Shown: positions 1 to 5,453, counted from the first letter of the stretch. The stretch: DNA of 5,453 nucleotides from Longimicrobiales bacterium (GCA_028280205.1 JANQME010000257.1:1-5453), one strand, 5' to 3'. The notes: generated by a model from the letters alone, not told the origin. A program made the numbers and translations.

Positions 1-300
1 CGCCTCCCGATCCTGCTGCCGCCAGAGGGGGTGGTTGTACGTCATCGCTTCGCCCCAGTACGCCAGCGCGAAGGATCGGTCGATCTCCTGGGCGCGACGG
101 AACGCGGTCGCCGCGTCCTCGAACTCGAAGGAGTGGAGGAGGAGTACGCCGTCCAGGAAGGGACGCTGTGCCTGCTCGCTCCCCGAGTTGGGGAACGCGA
201 GCGTACCGAGGCGGCGTTCCTGGGCGCGAAGATCGCTCGCTCCGCCGATGACGAGCACGAGGAGCAGGGCGCAGCGGCGGTAGATCCTGGGTGGACGCAC
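1..300 (-). CDS. Exported tetratricopeptide-type repeat protein (5' part, cut by window edge)
   Basis: This is the first 100 codons of a minus-strand gene that continues past the left edge; no stop lies inside the window. The GTG start at 300-298 follows a GGAGG at 309-305. Residues 1-26 look like a Sec signal peptide: an arginine-rich start (RPPRIYRR), a hydrophobic core ALLLVLVIGGA (11-21), and a likely cleavage after A26 (LRA|Q). The mature part has a TPR-like helical pair around residues 48-90, with FEDAATAFRRAQEID (60-74) followed by FALAYWGEAMTYNHPLW (77-93). That A-A-F-A-Q-D / A-YWGEAM pattern is typical of predicted periplasmic TPR proteins in Gemmatimonadota, Acidobacteria and similar phyla. 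TPR domains usually hold other proteins; the specific role here is unknown. The gene is divergent from the DUF72 operon. Codons in this frame are strongly GC-rich at third positions, which supports real coding. The reading frame stays open upstream of the GTG, so the signal peptide and ribosome binding site decide the start. Confidence 0.82.
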   Translation of the reverse strand, partial: MRPPRIYRRCALLLVLVIGGASDLRAQERRLGTLAFPNSGSEQAQRPFLDGVLLLHSFEFEDAATAFRRAQEIDRSFALAYWGEAMTYNHPLWRQQDREA

Positions 301-304
301 GGTA

Positions 305-309
305 CCTCC
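305..309 (-). promoter_or_regulatory. Ribosome binding site of the exported TPR gene
   Basis: On the minus strand this reads GGAGG, 4 bases before the GTG at 300. It supports this start over in-frame GTG and TTG codons further upstream (363-361 and 357-355). Confidence 0.6.
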
Positions 310-418
310 GTTTTCGGGGGAGATCGAAGGGGTAGGAGGGGCGTGGCCCGGCCGCAACCACACACGTCGAGTTGGTGACGGACCGAGGCGAACCATCAGC
401 CGTCGAGTTGTGCGCTCC

Positions 419-444
419 GGCGTGGGCGCTCACGTTGCCACGCC
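419..444. repeat. Inverted repeat GGCGTGG-N12-CCACGCC in the divergent intergenic region
   Basis: GGCGTGG at 419-425 and its exact reverse complement CCACGCC at 438-444 are separated by 12 bases. A third copy, GGCGTGG, lies at 340-346. The repeat sits between the divergent TPR and DUF72 genes, upstream of the preferred DUF72 start, where it could be an operator or an RNA hairpin in the 5' leader. Both roles are inference; only the sequence symmetry is seen. Confidence 0.45.
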
Positions 445-460
445 CGCATCGCTCGCCAGG

Positions 461-472
461 GACCCCGGGGTC
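461..472. repeat. Perfect 12-base palindrome ahead of the DUF72 gene
   Basis: GACCCCGGGGTC is a perfect palindrome ending 3 bases before the ATG at 476. Its GGGG (467-470) is the only, weak, Shine-Dalgarno-like stretch for that start, so pairing within the palindrome could hide it. The core CCCCGGGG appears by eye only once more in the window, at 1681-1688 in the promoter of the ABC operon. Confidence 0.45.
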
Positions 473-475
473 GAG

Positions 476-1189
476 ATGCAGCTCCACGTCGGAACCAGCG
501 GCTACAGCTACAGAGAGTGGAAGGGCTCCTTCTACCCCGAGAAGCTGTCGGCGAAGAAGATGCTGGCGTACTACGCGGAGCGGCTGAGCACCGTCGAGAT
601 CAACAACACGTTCTACCGACTCCCGAAGACGTCGGTACTCGAGTCGTGGGCGGAGCAGGTGCCCGAAGGGTTCCGCTTCTCCATCAAGGCGTCGCGCCGG
701 ATCACGCACTTCACACGCCTCAAGCCGGAGTCCGCGGAGCCGACCGCCTTCCTCCTCTCCCAACTGGAGACGCTGGGGGAGCGGCTGGGTGCGATCCTCT
801 TCCAGCTCCCGCCGAACCTGAAGGTCGACGTGGATCGGCTCTCGGCGTTCCTCGAGCTGCTCCCGGAGGGCACGCCGGCCGCGTTCGAGTTCCGGCACGC
901 GAGCTGGCACGACGAGGCGATCCACGACGTGCTCCGGGAGCGCGGGATGGCGCTCGTCTGTGCGGACACCGACGACGACGAGGACGATGCTCCGATCGTG
1001 CCGACCGCCGGGTGGGGGTACCTCCGCCTGCGCCGTCCGGACTACGCGGACGAGGATCTCGCGCGCTGGGCGGATCGGGTCCGCCGGGCCGAGTGGACCC
1101 GAGCGCTGGTCTTCTTCAAGCACGAGGACGAGGGCGCCGGGCCGCGCATGGCCGCCCGCTTCCGCGAGCTCTTCGAGGAGGCGGCGTGA
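476..1189 (+). CDS. DUF72 domain protein (YecE-like)
   Basis: The 237-residue protein is a DUF72/YecE family member over nearly its whole length. Family hallmarks are visible in order: VGTSGYSYREWKGSFYP (5-21), the VEINNTFYRLP strand (40-50), FRFSIKASRRITH (67-79), LGAILFQLPPNLK (104-116), AFEFRHASW (136-144), VCADTD (161-166), WGYLRLRRPDY (180-190) and a C-terminal strand ALVFFKHEDEG (210-220). The family is predicted to adopt a TIM-barrel fold and is ubiquitous, but its biochemical function is not established, so none is assigned. At 237 residues it is somewhat shorter than E. coli YecE. The ATG at 476 is chosen because homologues begin just before the GTSGY motif; an in-frame GTG at 410 would add 22 unconserved residues and has no ribosome binding site. 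The stop overlaps the next gene's start, so the two are probably co-translated. An acidic loop (DTDDDEDD, 165-172) is a local oddity. Confidence 0.9.
   Translation: MQLHVGTSGYSYREWKGSFYPEKLSAKKMLAYYAERLSTVEINNTFYRLPKTSVLESWAEQVPEGFRFSIKASRRITHFTRLKPESAEPTAFLLSQLETLGERLGAILFQLPPNLKVDVDRLSAFLELLPEGTPAAFEFRHASWHDEAIHDVLRERGMALVCADTDDDEDDAPIVPTAGWGYLRLRRPDYADEDLARWADRVRRAEWTRALVFFKHEDEGAGPRMAARFRELFEEAA
1175..1181 (+). promoter_or_regulatory. Ribosome binding site for the DUF1905 gene
   Basis: GAGGAGG lies 4 bases before the GTG at 1186, inside the end of the DUF72 gene. It supports the overlapping GTGA start. A second GGAGG (1191-1195) precedes an alternative in-frame GTG at 1207, but its spacing of 11 bases is less favourable. 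Confidence 0.5.
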
Positions 1190-1659
1190 CGGAGGGGCGG
1201 ACGCCGGTGTCCCGGGCCTTCGACGCGGTCATCGAGCCGGCGAACCGTGGCGGCGCCGTGGTCTCGATCCCATTCGACGTGAAAGAGGTCTTCGGCTCGG
1301 GGCGGCCGAAGGTGCGGGCTCTCATCGACGGGCACGAGTACCGTGGCAGCCTGGTGAAGATGGGCGGCCGATACATCCTCGGCATTCGAAAGGACATCCG
1401 CGCGGCGATCGGCAAGGACGTGGGGGACAGCGTACACGTCGAGACCCAGCTCGACACGGCGCCACGCACGGTCGACGTGCCGCCCGAGCTGCGGGCCGCG
1501 CTGGCCGAGGCGGCCGACGCGTCCGAGCGCTACGACGGCCTGTCGTTCACGCACCGGCGGGAGTTCGCGCAGTGGGTAGCCGAGGCCGTGAAGGAGGAGA
1601 CACGCCTACGCCGCGCACGGAAGGCCGTGGAGATGATCCGGGAGGGGCGGACGCACTGA
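1186..1659 (+). CDS. DUF1905 / YdeI-OmpD-associated (OmdA) family protein
   Basis: The 157-residue protein has two recognisable parts. Residues about 10-90 match DUF1905: FDAVIEP, then GGAVVSIPFDVKEVFGSGRPKVRALIDG (22-49), YRGSLVKMGGRYILGIRKDIR (52-72) and the VGDSVHVE strand (79-86). Residues about 97-155 match the bacteriocin-protection YdeI/OmpD-associated (OmdA) domain: PPELRAAL, then LSFTHRREFAQWVAEAVKEETR (119-140) and RRARKAVEMIREG (142-154). The combination is common and the molecular function is unproven; the domain's name comes from work on bacteriocin or defensin resistance in enterobacteria and should not be transferred here as fact. No signal peptide or membrane segment is visible, so the protein is likely cytoplasmic. 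The GTG start overlaps the DUF72 stop as GTGA and has a GAGGAGG before it; a GTG at 1207 would remove 7 residues without touching the domain. Confidence 0.87.
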   Translation: MTEGRTPVSRAFDAVIEPANRGGAVVSIPFDVKEVFGSGRPKVRALIDGHEYRGSLVKMGGRYILGIRKDIRAAIGKDVGDSVHVETQLDTAPRTVDVPPELRAALAEAADASERYDGLSFTHRREFAQWVAEAVKEETRLRRARKAVEMIREGRTH

Positions 1660-1671
1660 TCCGGATGCGGG

Positions 1672-1700
1672 TGGACAGTACCCCGGGGCCCGTATAGAAT
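1672..1700 (+). promoter_or_regulatory. Sigma70-type promoter candidate for the ABC operon
   Basis: The -35 box TGGACA (1672-1677) and the -10 box TAGAAT (1695-1700, within TATAGAAT) each match the consensus at five of six bases and are separated by the ideal 17 bases. The promoter starts 13 bases after the DUF1905 stop and predicts a start of transcription near 1707, leaving a leader of about 112 bases before the ATPase gene. The spacer contains the palindrome CCCCGGGG (1681-1688), a place where operators often lie. Confidence 0.6.
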
Positions 1701-1731
1701 CCGGCCGGCAAATCCCGAGACAGCCCTCGCT

Positions 1732-1741
1732 CGACCGGTCG
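1732..1741. repeat. 10-base palindrome in the ABC operon leader
   Basis: CGACCGGTCG is a perfect palindrome downstream of the predicted transcription start. In such GC-rich DNA it may be chance. Confidence 0.25.
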
Positions 1742-1776
1742 CGCGCTCCGCACGGCCCCTCGCGCCAGCGCCACGT

Positions 1777-1814
1777 CGAGCCCGCGGCTCGGTGTGGCTC
1801 CTTTTGTTTTGGAG
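1777..1814 (+). other. Possible alternative hairpins in the leader of the ABC operon
   Basis: CGAGCC (1777-1782) can pair with GGCTCG (1786-1791), and its GAGCC part (1778-1782) also with a second GGCTC (1796-1800) that is followed at once by the T-rich stretch CTTTTGTTTT (1801-1810). In addition CTCC (1798-1801) can pair across nine bases with GGAG (1811-1814), the ribosome binding site. These options exclude one another, as in an attenuator or a translation switch. The stems are only 4-6 base pairs, so this is a suggestion, not a firm call. Confidence 0.3.
1811..1814 (+). promoter_or_regulatory. Ribosome binding site of the ABC ATPase gene
   Basis: GGAG lies 4 bases before the ATG at 1819. 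It favours this start over the in-frame GTG at 1792, which has no such site and would add nine mostly hydrophobic residues encoded by the T-rich leader. Confidence 0.55.
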
Positions 1815-1818
1815 TACG

Positions 1819-2757
1819 ATGATCACCGTAGAAGGCGTGACCAAACGGTACGGCGACGTCGTCGCCGTGGACGACGTGAGCTTCGCCGTCGAGCGCGGTG
1901 AAGTGGTGGGTTTCCTCGGTCCGAACGGGGCGGGGAAGTCCACGACGATGAAGATGATCACGGGTACGCTGCAGCCCGACCGGGGGTCGGTCCGCTTCGA
2001 GGGCGTCCCGATCGGCGACGACCTCGCGGGCGCCAAGCGCCGCGTGGGGTACCTGCCCGAAGCGAATCCGCTCTACGACGAGCTTCTGGTGGCCGAGTAC
2101 CTCGAGTACGTCGCTGAGCTGCGCGGTCTCTCGCCTGCCGACACCCGATCGGGCGTGGCGGATGCCGTCGACGAGACGGATCTCGGGGAGGTCTTCTACC
2201 GGCCCATCGGGGAGTGCTCCAAGGGGTACCGCCAGCGCGTCGGGCTCGCGGCCGCCATCCTGCACCGGCCCGAGGTGCTGGTGCTCGACGAACCGACCGA
2301 GGGGCTCGACCCGAACCAGCGGGTCGAGATCCGGCGCCTCGTGGGCTCGCTCGGTCGGGAGCGGACGGTCCTGCTCAGCACGCATGTGATGCAGGAGGTC
2401 GAGGCGACGTGCTCGCGCCTCGTCATTCTGCGTCGGGGTCGACTCGCCGCGGAGGGCGGGGTGGAGGAGCTGATCTTCAACCGCTCCGCCGGCGCCCGCT
2501 ACCACGTGCAGGCGGTGGGGGAGGGGATTGCCGAGGCGCTCTCGGGGCTCGCGGGCGTTACCGGCCACTCGGCCGAGGAGCGTGCCGGTCGGATGCACGT
2601 GCGCCTCGACGTGGCGGACGGCTCCGAGCTGCGGCCCGACATCTTCGCGATGGCCCGGGACCGCGGTTGGACGCTGTGGGAGCTCCACAGGGAGCAGGCT
2701 TCCCTCGAGCAGCTCTTCCGCTCGCTGACCGCGGACGAGGAGGAGGATCAGCCGTGA
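1819..2757 (+). CDS. GldA-like ABC transporter ATP-binding protein
   Basis: This 312-residue cytoplasmic ATPase powers the transporter whose membrane part is encoded next. ABC motifs are complete: Walker A GPNGAGKST (34-42, K40), Walker B VLVLDEP (153-159, D157 and catalytic E158), D-loop GLDP (162-165) and the H-loop histidine H189 in STHV. Two positions mark the Gld subfamily: the Q-loop reads GYLPE with E81 in place of glutamine, and the signature is SKGYRQR (134-140) rather than LSGGQ. The stretches YLPEANPLYDE, SKGYRQRVGLAAA and DEPTEGLDPNQ are very close to Flavobacterium-type GldA as I recall it. Residues 221-312 form a C-terminal extension of about the usual length for the subfamily. 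The first gene of its operon, it has its own promoter candidate and overlaps the permease gene by 4 bases. GldA is linked to gliding in Bacteroidota, but homologues are widespread in non-gliders, so no motility role is claimed. Confidence 0.93.
   Translation: MITVEGVTKRYGDVVAVDDVSFAVERGEVVGFLGPNGAGKSTTMKMITGTLQPDRGSVRFEGVPIGDDLAGAKRRVGYLPEANPLYDELLVAEYLEYVAELRGLSPADTRSGVADAVDETDLGEVFYRPIGECSKGYRQRVGLAAAILHRPEVLVLDEPTEGLDPNQRVEIRRLVGSLGRERTVLLSTHVMQEVEATCSRLVILRRGRLAAEGGVEELIFNRSAGARYHVQAVGEGIAEALSGLAGVTGHSAEERAGRMHVRLDVADGSELRPDIFAMARDRGWTLWELHREQASLEQLFRSLTADEEEDQP
2737..2746 (+). promoter_or_regulatory. Ribosome binding site of the GldF-GldG fusion gene
   Basis: GAGGAGGAGG, within the acidic tail codons of the ATPase gene, ends 7 bases before the GTG at 2754. 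It is the strongest ribosome binding site in the window and fixes the GTG start, which the repeated Glu codons of the upstream gene make possible. Confidence 0.65.
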
Positions 2758-4976
2758 GCCGGATCCTGACGATCGCGCGCCGGGAGCTCCGCAGCTACGT
2801 CGACCAGCCCACGGCGTACGTCCTCGTCGTGGCCTTTCTCGGCATCACGCTCTTCCTCGCCTTCCGGACGATGTACGCGACGAGCGTCGCCACGCTGCGG
2901 CCGATGTTCGACCTCCTCCCGGTCCTCTTCGCCGTCTTCGTGCCCGCCGCGACGATGCGGAGCCTGGCCGAAGAGCGTCGTGGCAAGACGCTCGACTGGC
3001 TCATGGCCCAGCCGATCACCGAGGGAGAGCTGGTGGTGGGCAAATTCCTCGGGAACTGGACCTTCGTGCTCCTGGCCCTGGCCGGGACGCTGCCCACGGC
3101 GGTCGGCGTTCTCGTCGTCTCGGAGGCGGACCGGGGGATCGTCGTCGCGCAGTACCTGGGCGGCTCGCTGCTCGCCGCTCAGCTCACCGCGCTCGGACTC
3201 TGGGCTTCCGCGATCACCCGCAACCAGATCACGGCGTTCATCGTCGCCTCGGCGCTGAGCGTCACCCTCTTCCTCATCGGCTTGCCGATCGTGCAGATCG
3301 GGCTTCCCCCGACGGTGGCGGGGGCGGTCGCCCAGCTCTCCCTCGTGAGCCACTTCGAGAACGTCGCGCGCGGTGTCGTCGACCTGCGCGACGTCCTGTA
3401 CTTCGTATCGACGACCGCTCTCTTCCTCGCCCTGGCGTGGGGCGCGGTCTCGTCGGAGCGTCTGAGCCCCGAGGGGGCGGAGTTCCGACGGCTCCGGGTC
3501 GGCGTGCTGACGGCCGCAGCCGTGGTCCTCGTCCTCAATCTGGTGGGGAGCCGGGTCCGCGGCCGTGTCGATCTGACGCGCAACGACCTGTACACGCTCT
3601 CCGCGGGGACGCGCGAGCTGCTTCGTGGTCTGGACGACCTGGTGCAGATCGAGCTGTACGCGTCGGCCGAGCTGCCGTCCGAGGTCCAGCTCCAGCTCCG
3701 CGACGTGCGCGACCTCCTGGCCGACATGCGTCGCACGTCGAACGGGCAACTTCTGGTCCGTGACTTCGACCCCGCCGCGGACGAGGAGGTTGCCCAGCGA
3801 GCCGCGGAGCTCGGCATCGGACCGGTCGAGTTCAACGTCCTGAGGGACGACAACTTCGAGGTCCGGCAGGGTTGGTACGGCCTGGCCGTGACGTACGCCG
3901 ACGAGAGCGAGGTCACGCCGCTCATCCAGCGCACGGACGACCTCGAGTTCCGGCTGGCGTCGCAGATCTACCGCATGACCACGACGGAGCGGGCGACCGT
4001 TGCGTTCCTCGGTGGGTTCGGTGCGAAGACGCTGGGGCAGATGCCCGGGCTGCGCGAGAGTCTGGCCGACCGCTACGAGCTGACCACCGTCGACCTCGCT
4101 GGCGATTCGACCGGGGCCCTCGACCCCGATTCGACCCGGGTGCTGGTGGTCGGGGGCGCGACCGAGCCGCTCGACTCCCTGGCCCAAGCGCGGGTGGAGG
4201 CGTACGTCGAGCGCGGCGGGGCCACGCTGCTCCTGCTCGAGCCGATCGTGCTGAACTCCCAGTCACCCATGCCGATTCCGGCGTCGAGCGGACTCGAGAC
4301 GCTCGTCGAGGAACGCGGTGTGACCGTCGCCGAGGGGCTCGTGCTCGACCTCGCGTCGAGCGAGCGCGTCTCGCTCGGCCGGCAGGGGATGTTCAACGTC
4401 ATCGCGCCGTACCCGCTCTGGCCCGTCGTTCGTCCGTCCGACGATCACGCGATCACGAACGGGCTCAACTCCATGACGCTGGGCTGGGCGACGGCGCTCG
4501 AGATCGGGCCGGCGGCGGCCGGCGTGTCGCCGCTCTGGAGTACGAGCGACAACGGCGCGCTCCAGCCGGTGACCGCCCCGATCTTCCCCGACCAGGACTG
4601 GATCTTCGACGAGGAGGACTTCGCGACCCGCACGGTGGCCGCGGCGGTCCTTCCCGAGGACGGAGACGAGCGGGGCCGCATGATCGTGGTCGGGGACGCC
4701 TCCTTCGTCGAGCCGACGTTCCTCCAGTCGAACCCGGAGAACCGGCTCTTCCTGGCGAACGCCATCGACTGGCTCGCGCAGGACGAAGCCCTCATCGGGA
4801 TCCGTTCCAAGAACCGGACCCCGCCCGCCCTCGTCTTCGAGTCGGACGGTACGCGCAACCTGCTCAAGTGGGGCAACCTGGTCGGGGTCCCGCTCCTCTT
4901 CGTCCTGGTCGGCTTCGCGCGCGTCACGGGCCGACGTCGACGGGCGGAGGCCCGCTGGCGGGAGGTCGTCTCGTGA
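2754..4976 (+). CDS. Fused ABC-2 permease (GldF-like) and GldG-like auxiliary protein
   Basis: The 740-residue protein joins two subunits that are separate in the classical Gld system. Residues 1-235 are an ABC-2 permease with about six membrane helices (near 21-37, 51-66, 102-123, 136-153, 160-182, 213-231), the coupling-like stretch EERRGKTLDWLMAQPIT (73-89) and the family motif SHFENVARGVVDLRDVLYF (199-217). Residues 249-265 are the anchor helix of the GldG part, followed by RVDLTRNDLYTLSAGT (271-286), a GldG hallmark. The periplasmic region (about 270-704, PF09822-like) contains TVAFLGGFG (415-423), GGATLLLLEP (488-497), RMIVVGDASFV (642-652) and NRLFLANAIDWLAQDEALIGIR (663-684). A last helix (705-723) and the basic tail GRRRRAEAR return it to the cytoplasm. 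The permease probably moves an unknown substrate with the upstream ATPase; the GldG domain would act outside the inner membrane. The GTGA overlap with the ATPase gene supports one complex. Continuous coding without frameshift shows a true fusion. Confidence 0.92.
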   Translation: MSRILTIARRELRSYVDQPTAYVLVVAFLGITLFLAFRTMYATSVATLRPMFDLLPVLFAVFVPAATMRSLAEERRGKTLDWLMAQPITEGELVVGKFLGNWTFVLLALAGTLPTAVGVLVVSEADRGIVVAQYLGGSLLAAQLTALGLWASAITRNQITAFIVASALSVTLFLIGLPIVQIGLPPTVAGAVAQLSLVSHFENVARGVVDLRDVLYFVSTTALFLALAWGAVSSERLSPEGAEFRRLRVGVLTAAAVVLVLNLVGSRVRGRVDLTRNDLYTLSAGTRELLRGLDDLVQIELYASAELPSEVQLQLRDVRDLLADMRRTSNGQLLVRDFDPAADEEVAQRAAELGIGPVEFNVLRDDNFEVRQGWYGLAVTYADESEVTPLIQRTDDLEFRLASQIYRMTTTERATVAFLGGFGAKTLGQMPGLRESLADRYELTTVDLAGDSTGALDPDSTRVLVVGGATEPLDSLAQARVEAYVERGGATLLLLEPIVLNSQSPMPIPASSGLETLVEERGVTVAEGLVLDLASSERVSLGRQGMFNVIAPYPLWPVVRPSDDHAITNGLNSMTLGWATALEIGPAAAGVSPLWSTSDNGALQPVTAPIFPDQDWIFDEEDFATRTVAAAVLPEDGDERGRMIVVGDASFVEPTFLQSNPENRLFLANAIDWLAQDEALIGIRSKNRTPPALVFESDGTRNLLKWGNLVGVPLLFVLVGFARVTGRRRRAEARWREVVS
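4961..4965 (+). promoter_or_regulatory. Ribosome binding site of the DUF4340 gene
   Basis: GGAGG lies 7 bases before the GTG at 4973, inside the last codons of the fusion gene, and supports the overlapping GTGA start. Confidence 0.6.
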
Positions 4977-5453
4977 GCGCGCGGACGCTTCAACAGCTCG
5001 TGGGCGCGCTGGCCGTGCTCGTGATCGTGTGGATCGGAACGACCCTGATCCGGAGTGGCGGGGGCGGCTCGATCGCCGCGTCCGGGGACCTGGGTGGCTT
5101 CTTTCGGTCGATCGACGGCGCTTCGCTCGAGGCCGTGCGTGTGGAACGAGCCGGCTCCGAGGTCGTGCTGGAGCGCTCGGGGAGCGGCTGGACGGTCAAC
5201 GGCTTCCCGGCGGATTCGGGCGCCGTCGCGCGGCTCCTCTCCGCGCTCGACGAGATGGAGGTGGCGGAGCTCGTGGCGTCGAACCCCGCCAACCACGACC
5301 GGATGGGCGTCTCGGCGGACAGCGCCTGGTCGGTGACGTTCACCGCGTCGGGGGCCGAGCGCACGCTCCTGGTCGGTGAGCCGGGCCGCCGCTTCGGCAC
5401 GGCGTACGTACGCCTGCCGGACCGCGATGCCGTGCACCTGCTCGAAGGAGATC
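4973..5453 (+). CDS. DUF4340 domain protein (5' part, cut by window edge)
   Basis: The first 160 codons are present and the frame is open to the right edge. An N-terminal helix (residues 9-26, LVGALAVLVIVWIGTTLI) followed by a Gly/Ser linker (28-33) makes this a membrane-anchored protein facing the periplasm. The DUF4340 pattern follows: VRVERAGSEVVLERSGSGW (55-73), a helix AVARLLSALDEMEVAELVASNP (84-105), the HDRMGVS turn (108-114), SVTFTASGAERTLLVGEPG (120-138) and TAYVRLPDRDAVHLLEGD (143-160), the start of the repeating beta unit. Complete relatives are usually around 300 residues or more, so about half is seen. DUF4340 genes commonly follow Gld-type ABC genes, and the GTGA overlap here fits a third component of the same machine. 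Its biochemical role is unknown. Confidence 0.88.
   Translation, partial: MSARTLQQLVGALAVLVIVWIGTTLIRSGGGGSIAASGDLGGFFRSIDGASLEAVRVERAGSEVVLERSGSGWTVNGFPADSGAVARLLSALDEMEVAELVASNPANHDRMGVSADSAWSVTFTASGAERTLLVGEPGRRFGTAYVRLPDRDAVHLLEGD

Larger units (their letters stand above)
301..475. other. Divergent intergenic region between the TPR and DUF72 genes
   Basis: This stretch must carry the start signals of both divergent units. No pair of -35/-10 boxes on either strand matches well enough to call. It contains three copies of GGCGTGG (340-346, 419-425 and inverted at 438-444) and the palindrome at 461-472. Confidence 0.5.

Noticed and set aside
31..378. Plus-strand small open frame at the left edge
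   Set aside because: The opposite strand encodes a signal peptide and TPR pattern in a consistent frame with a ribosome binding site; the plus-strand frame has neither.
517..1185. Upstream in-frame extension of the DUF1905 gene
   Set aside because: It lies wholly within the DUF72 gene in another frame and shows no domain; the protein family begins after 1186.
1777..1810. Rho-independent terminator just before the ATPase gene
   Set aside because: Stem of only 5-6 base pairs and an interrupted T run; kept only as possible leader structure.
1606..2688. Minus-strand open frame of 360 codons opposite the ATPase gene
   Set aside because: It is a shadow of the ATPase, which has all ABC motifs in the plus frame; no family resemblance in the antisense product.
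2214..2753. Upstream in-frame extension of the GldF-GldG fusion
   Set aside because: The frame is open but overlaps the ATPase gene, the translation is Arg/Gly/Ala-rich junk, and the GTG at 2754 has a strong ribosome binding site and begins the permease domain.
2748..4187. Long minus-strand open frame (479 codons) opposite the fusion gene
   Set aside because: It is antisense to a gene with clear family motifs and membrane helices; its translation is rich in Arg, Glu and Gln with no recognisable domain, as expected from GC-rich antisense frames.
4445..5437. Minus-strand open frame of 330 codons across the fusion/DUF4340 junction
   Set aside because: It spans two well-supported plus-strand genes and has low-complexity, Arg/Ser/Pro-rich translation.
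1..5453. CRISPR arrays, tRNA or rRNA genes, insertion sequences, attachment sites
   Set aside because: No regularly spaced repeats, no transposase or integrase motif and no RNA gene pattern were seen on either strand.

Overview
The window is GC-rich, densely packed bacterial DNA with GGAGG-type ribosome binding sites and frequent GTG starts. The gene content is a Gld-type ABC exporter with fused permease and auxiliary subunits, a DUF4340 protein, and an exported TPR protein of a style common in Gemmatimonadota and related environmental phyla. This suggests a GC-rich Gram-negative lineage such as Gemmatimonadota. That assignment is inference from gene style; there is no rRNA or other marker gene here.

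Layout. At the left edge, on the minus strand, is the 5' part (100 codons) of an exported tetratricopeptide-type protein. A 175-base divergent intergenic region (301-475) separates it from the plus-strand genes and holds an inverted repeat and a 12-base palindrome. Next comes a two-gene operon: a DUF72 (YecE-like) protein and, overlapping it by 4 bases, a DUF1905/YdeI-OmpD-associated (OmdA) protein. A 159-base intergenic region (1660-1818) carries the best promoter candidate of the window and possible leader RNA structure. The rest is a tightly coupled three-gene operon: a GldA-like ABC ATPase, a 740-residue protein fusing a GldF-like permease to a GldG-like periplasmic subunit, and a DUF4340 membrane-anchored protein that runs off the right edge.

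How the genes work together. The ATPase, the fused permease/auxiliary protein and the DUF4340 protein are likely to form one envelope ABC-2 type machine. The ATPase sits on the cytoplasmic face, about six permease helices lie in the membrane, and a large periplasmic GldG domain is held between two further helices, with the anchored DUF4340 protein beside it. The substrate cannot be read from the sequence. All three internal gene junctions on the plus strand are the same GTGA overlap, which points to translational coupling. I see no mobile element, CRISPR array, tRNA or rRNA. The most unusual content is the fused GldF-GldG architecture and the palindromes in the two intergenic regions, rather than a clearly new system.
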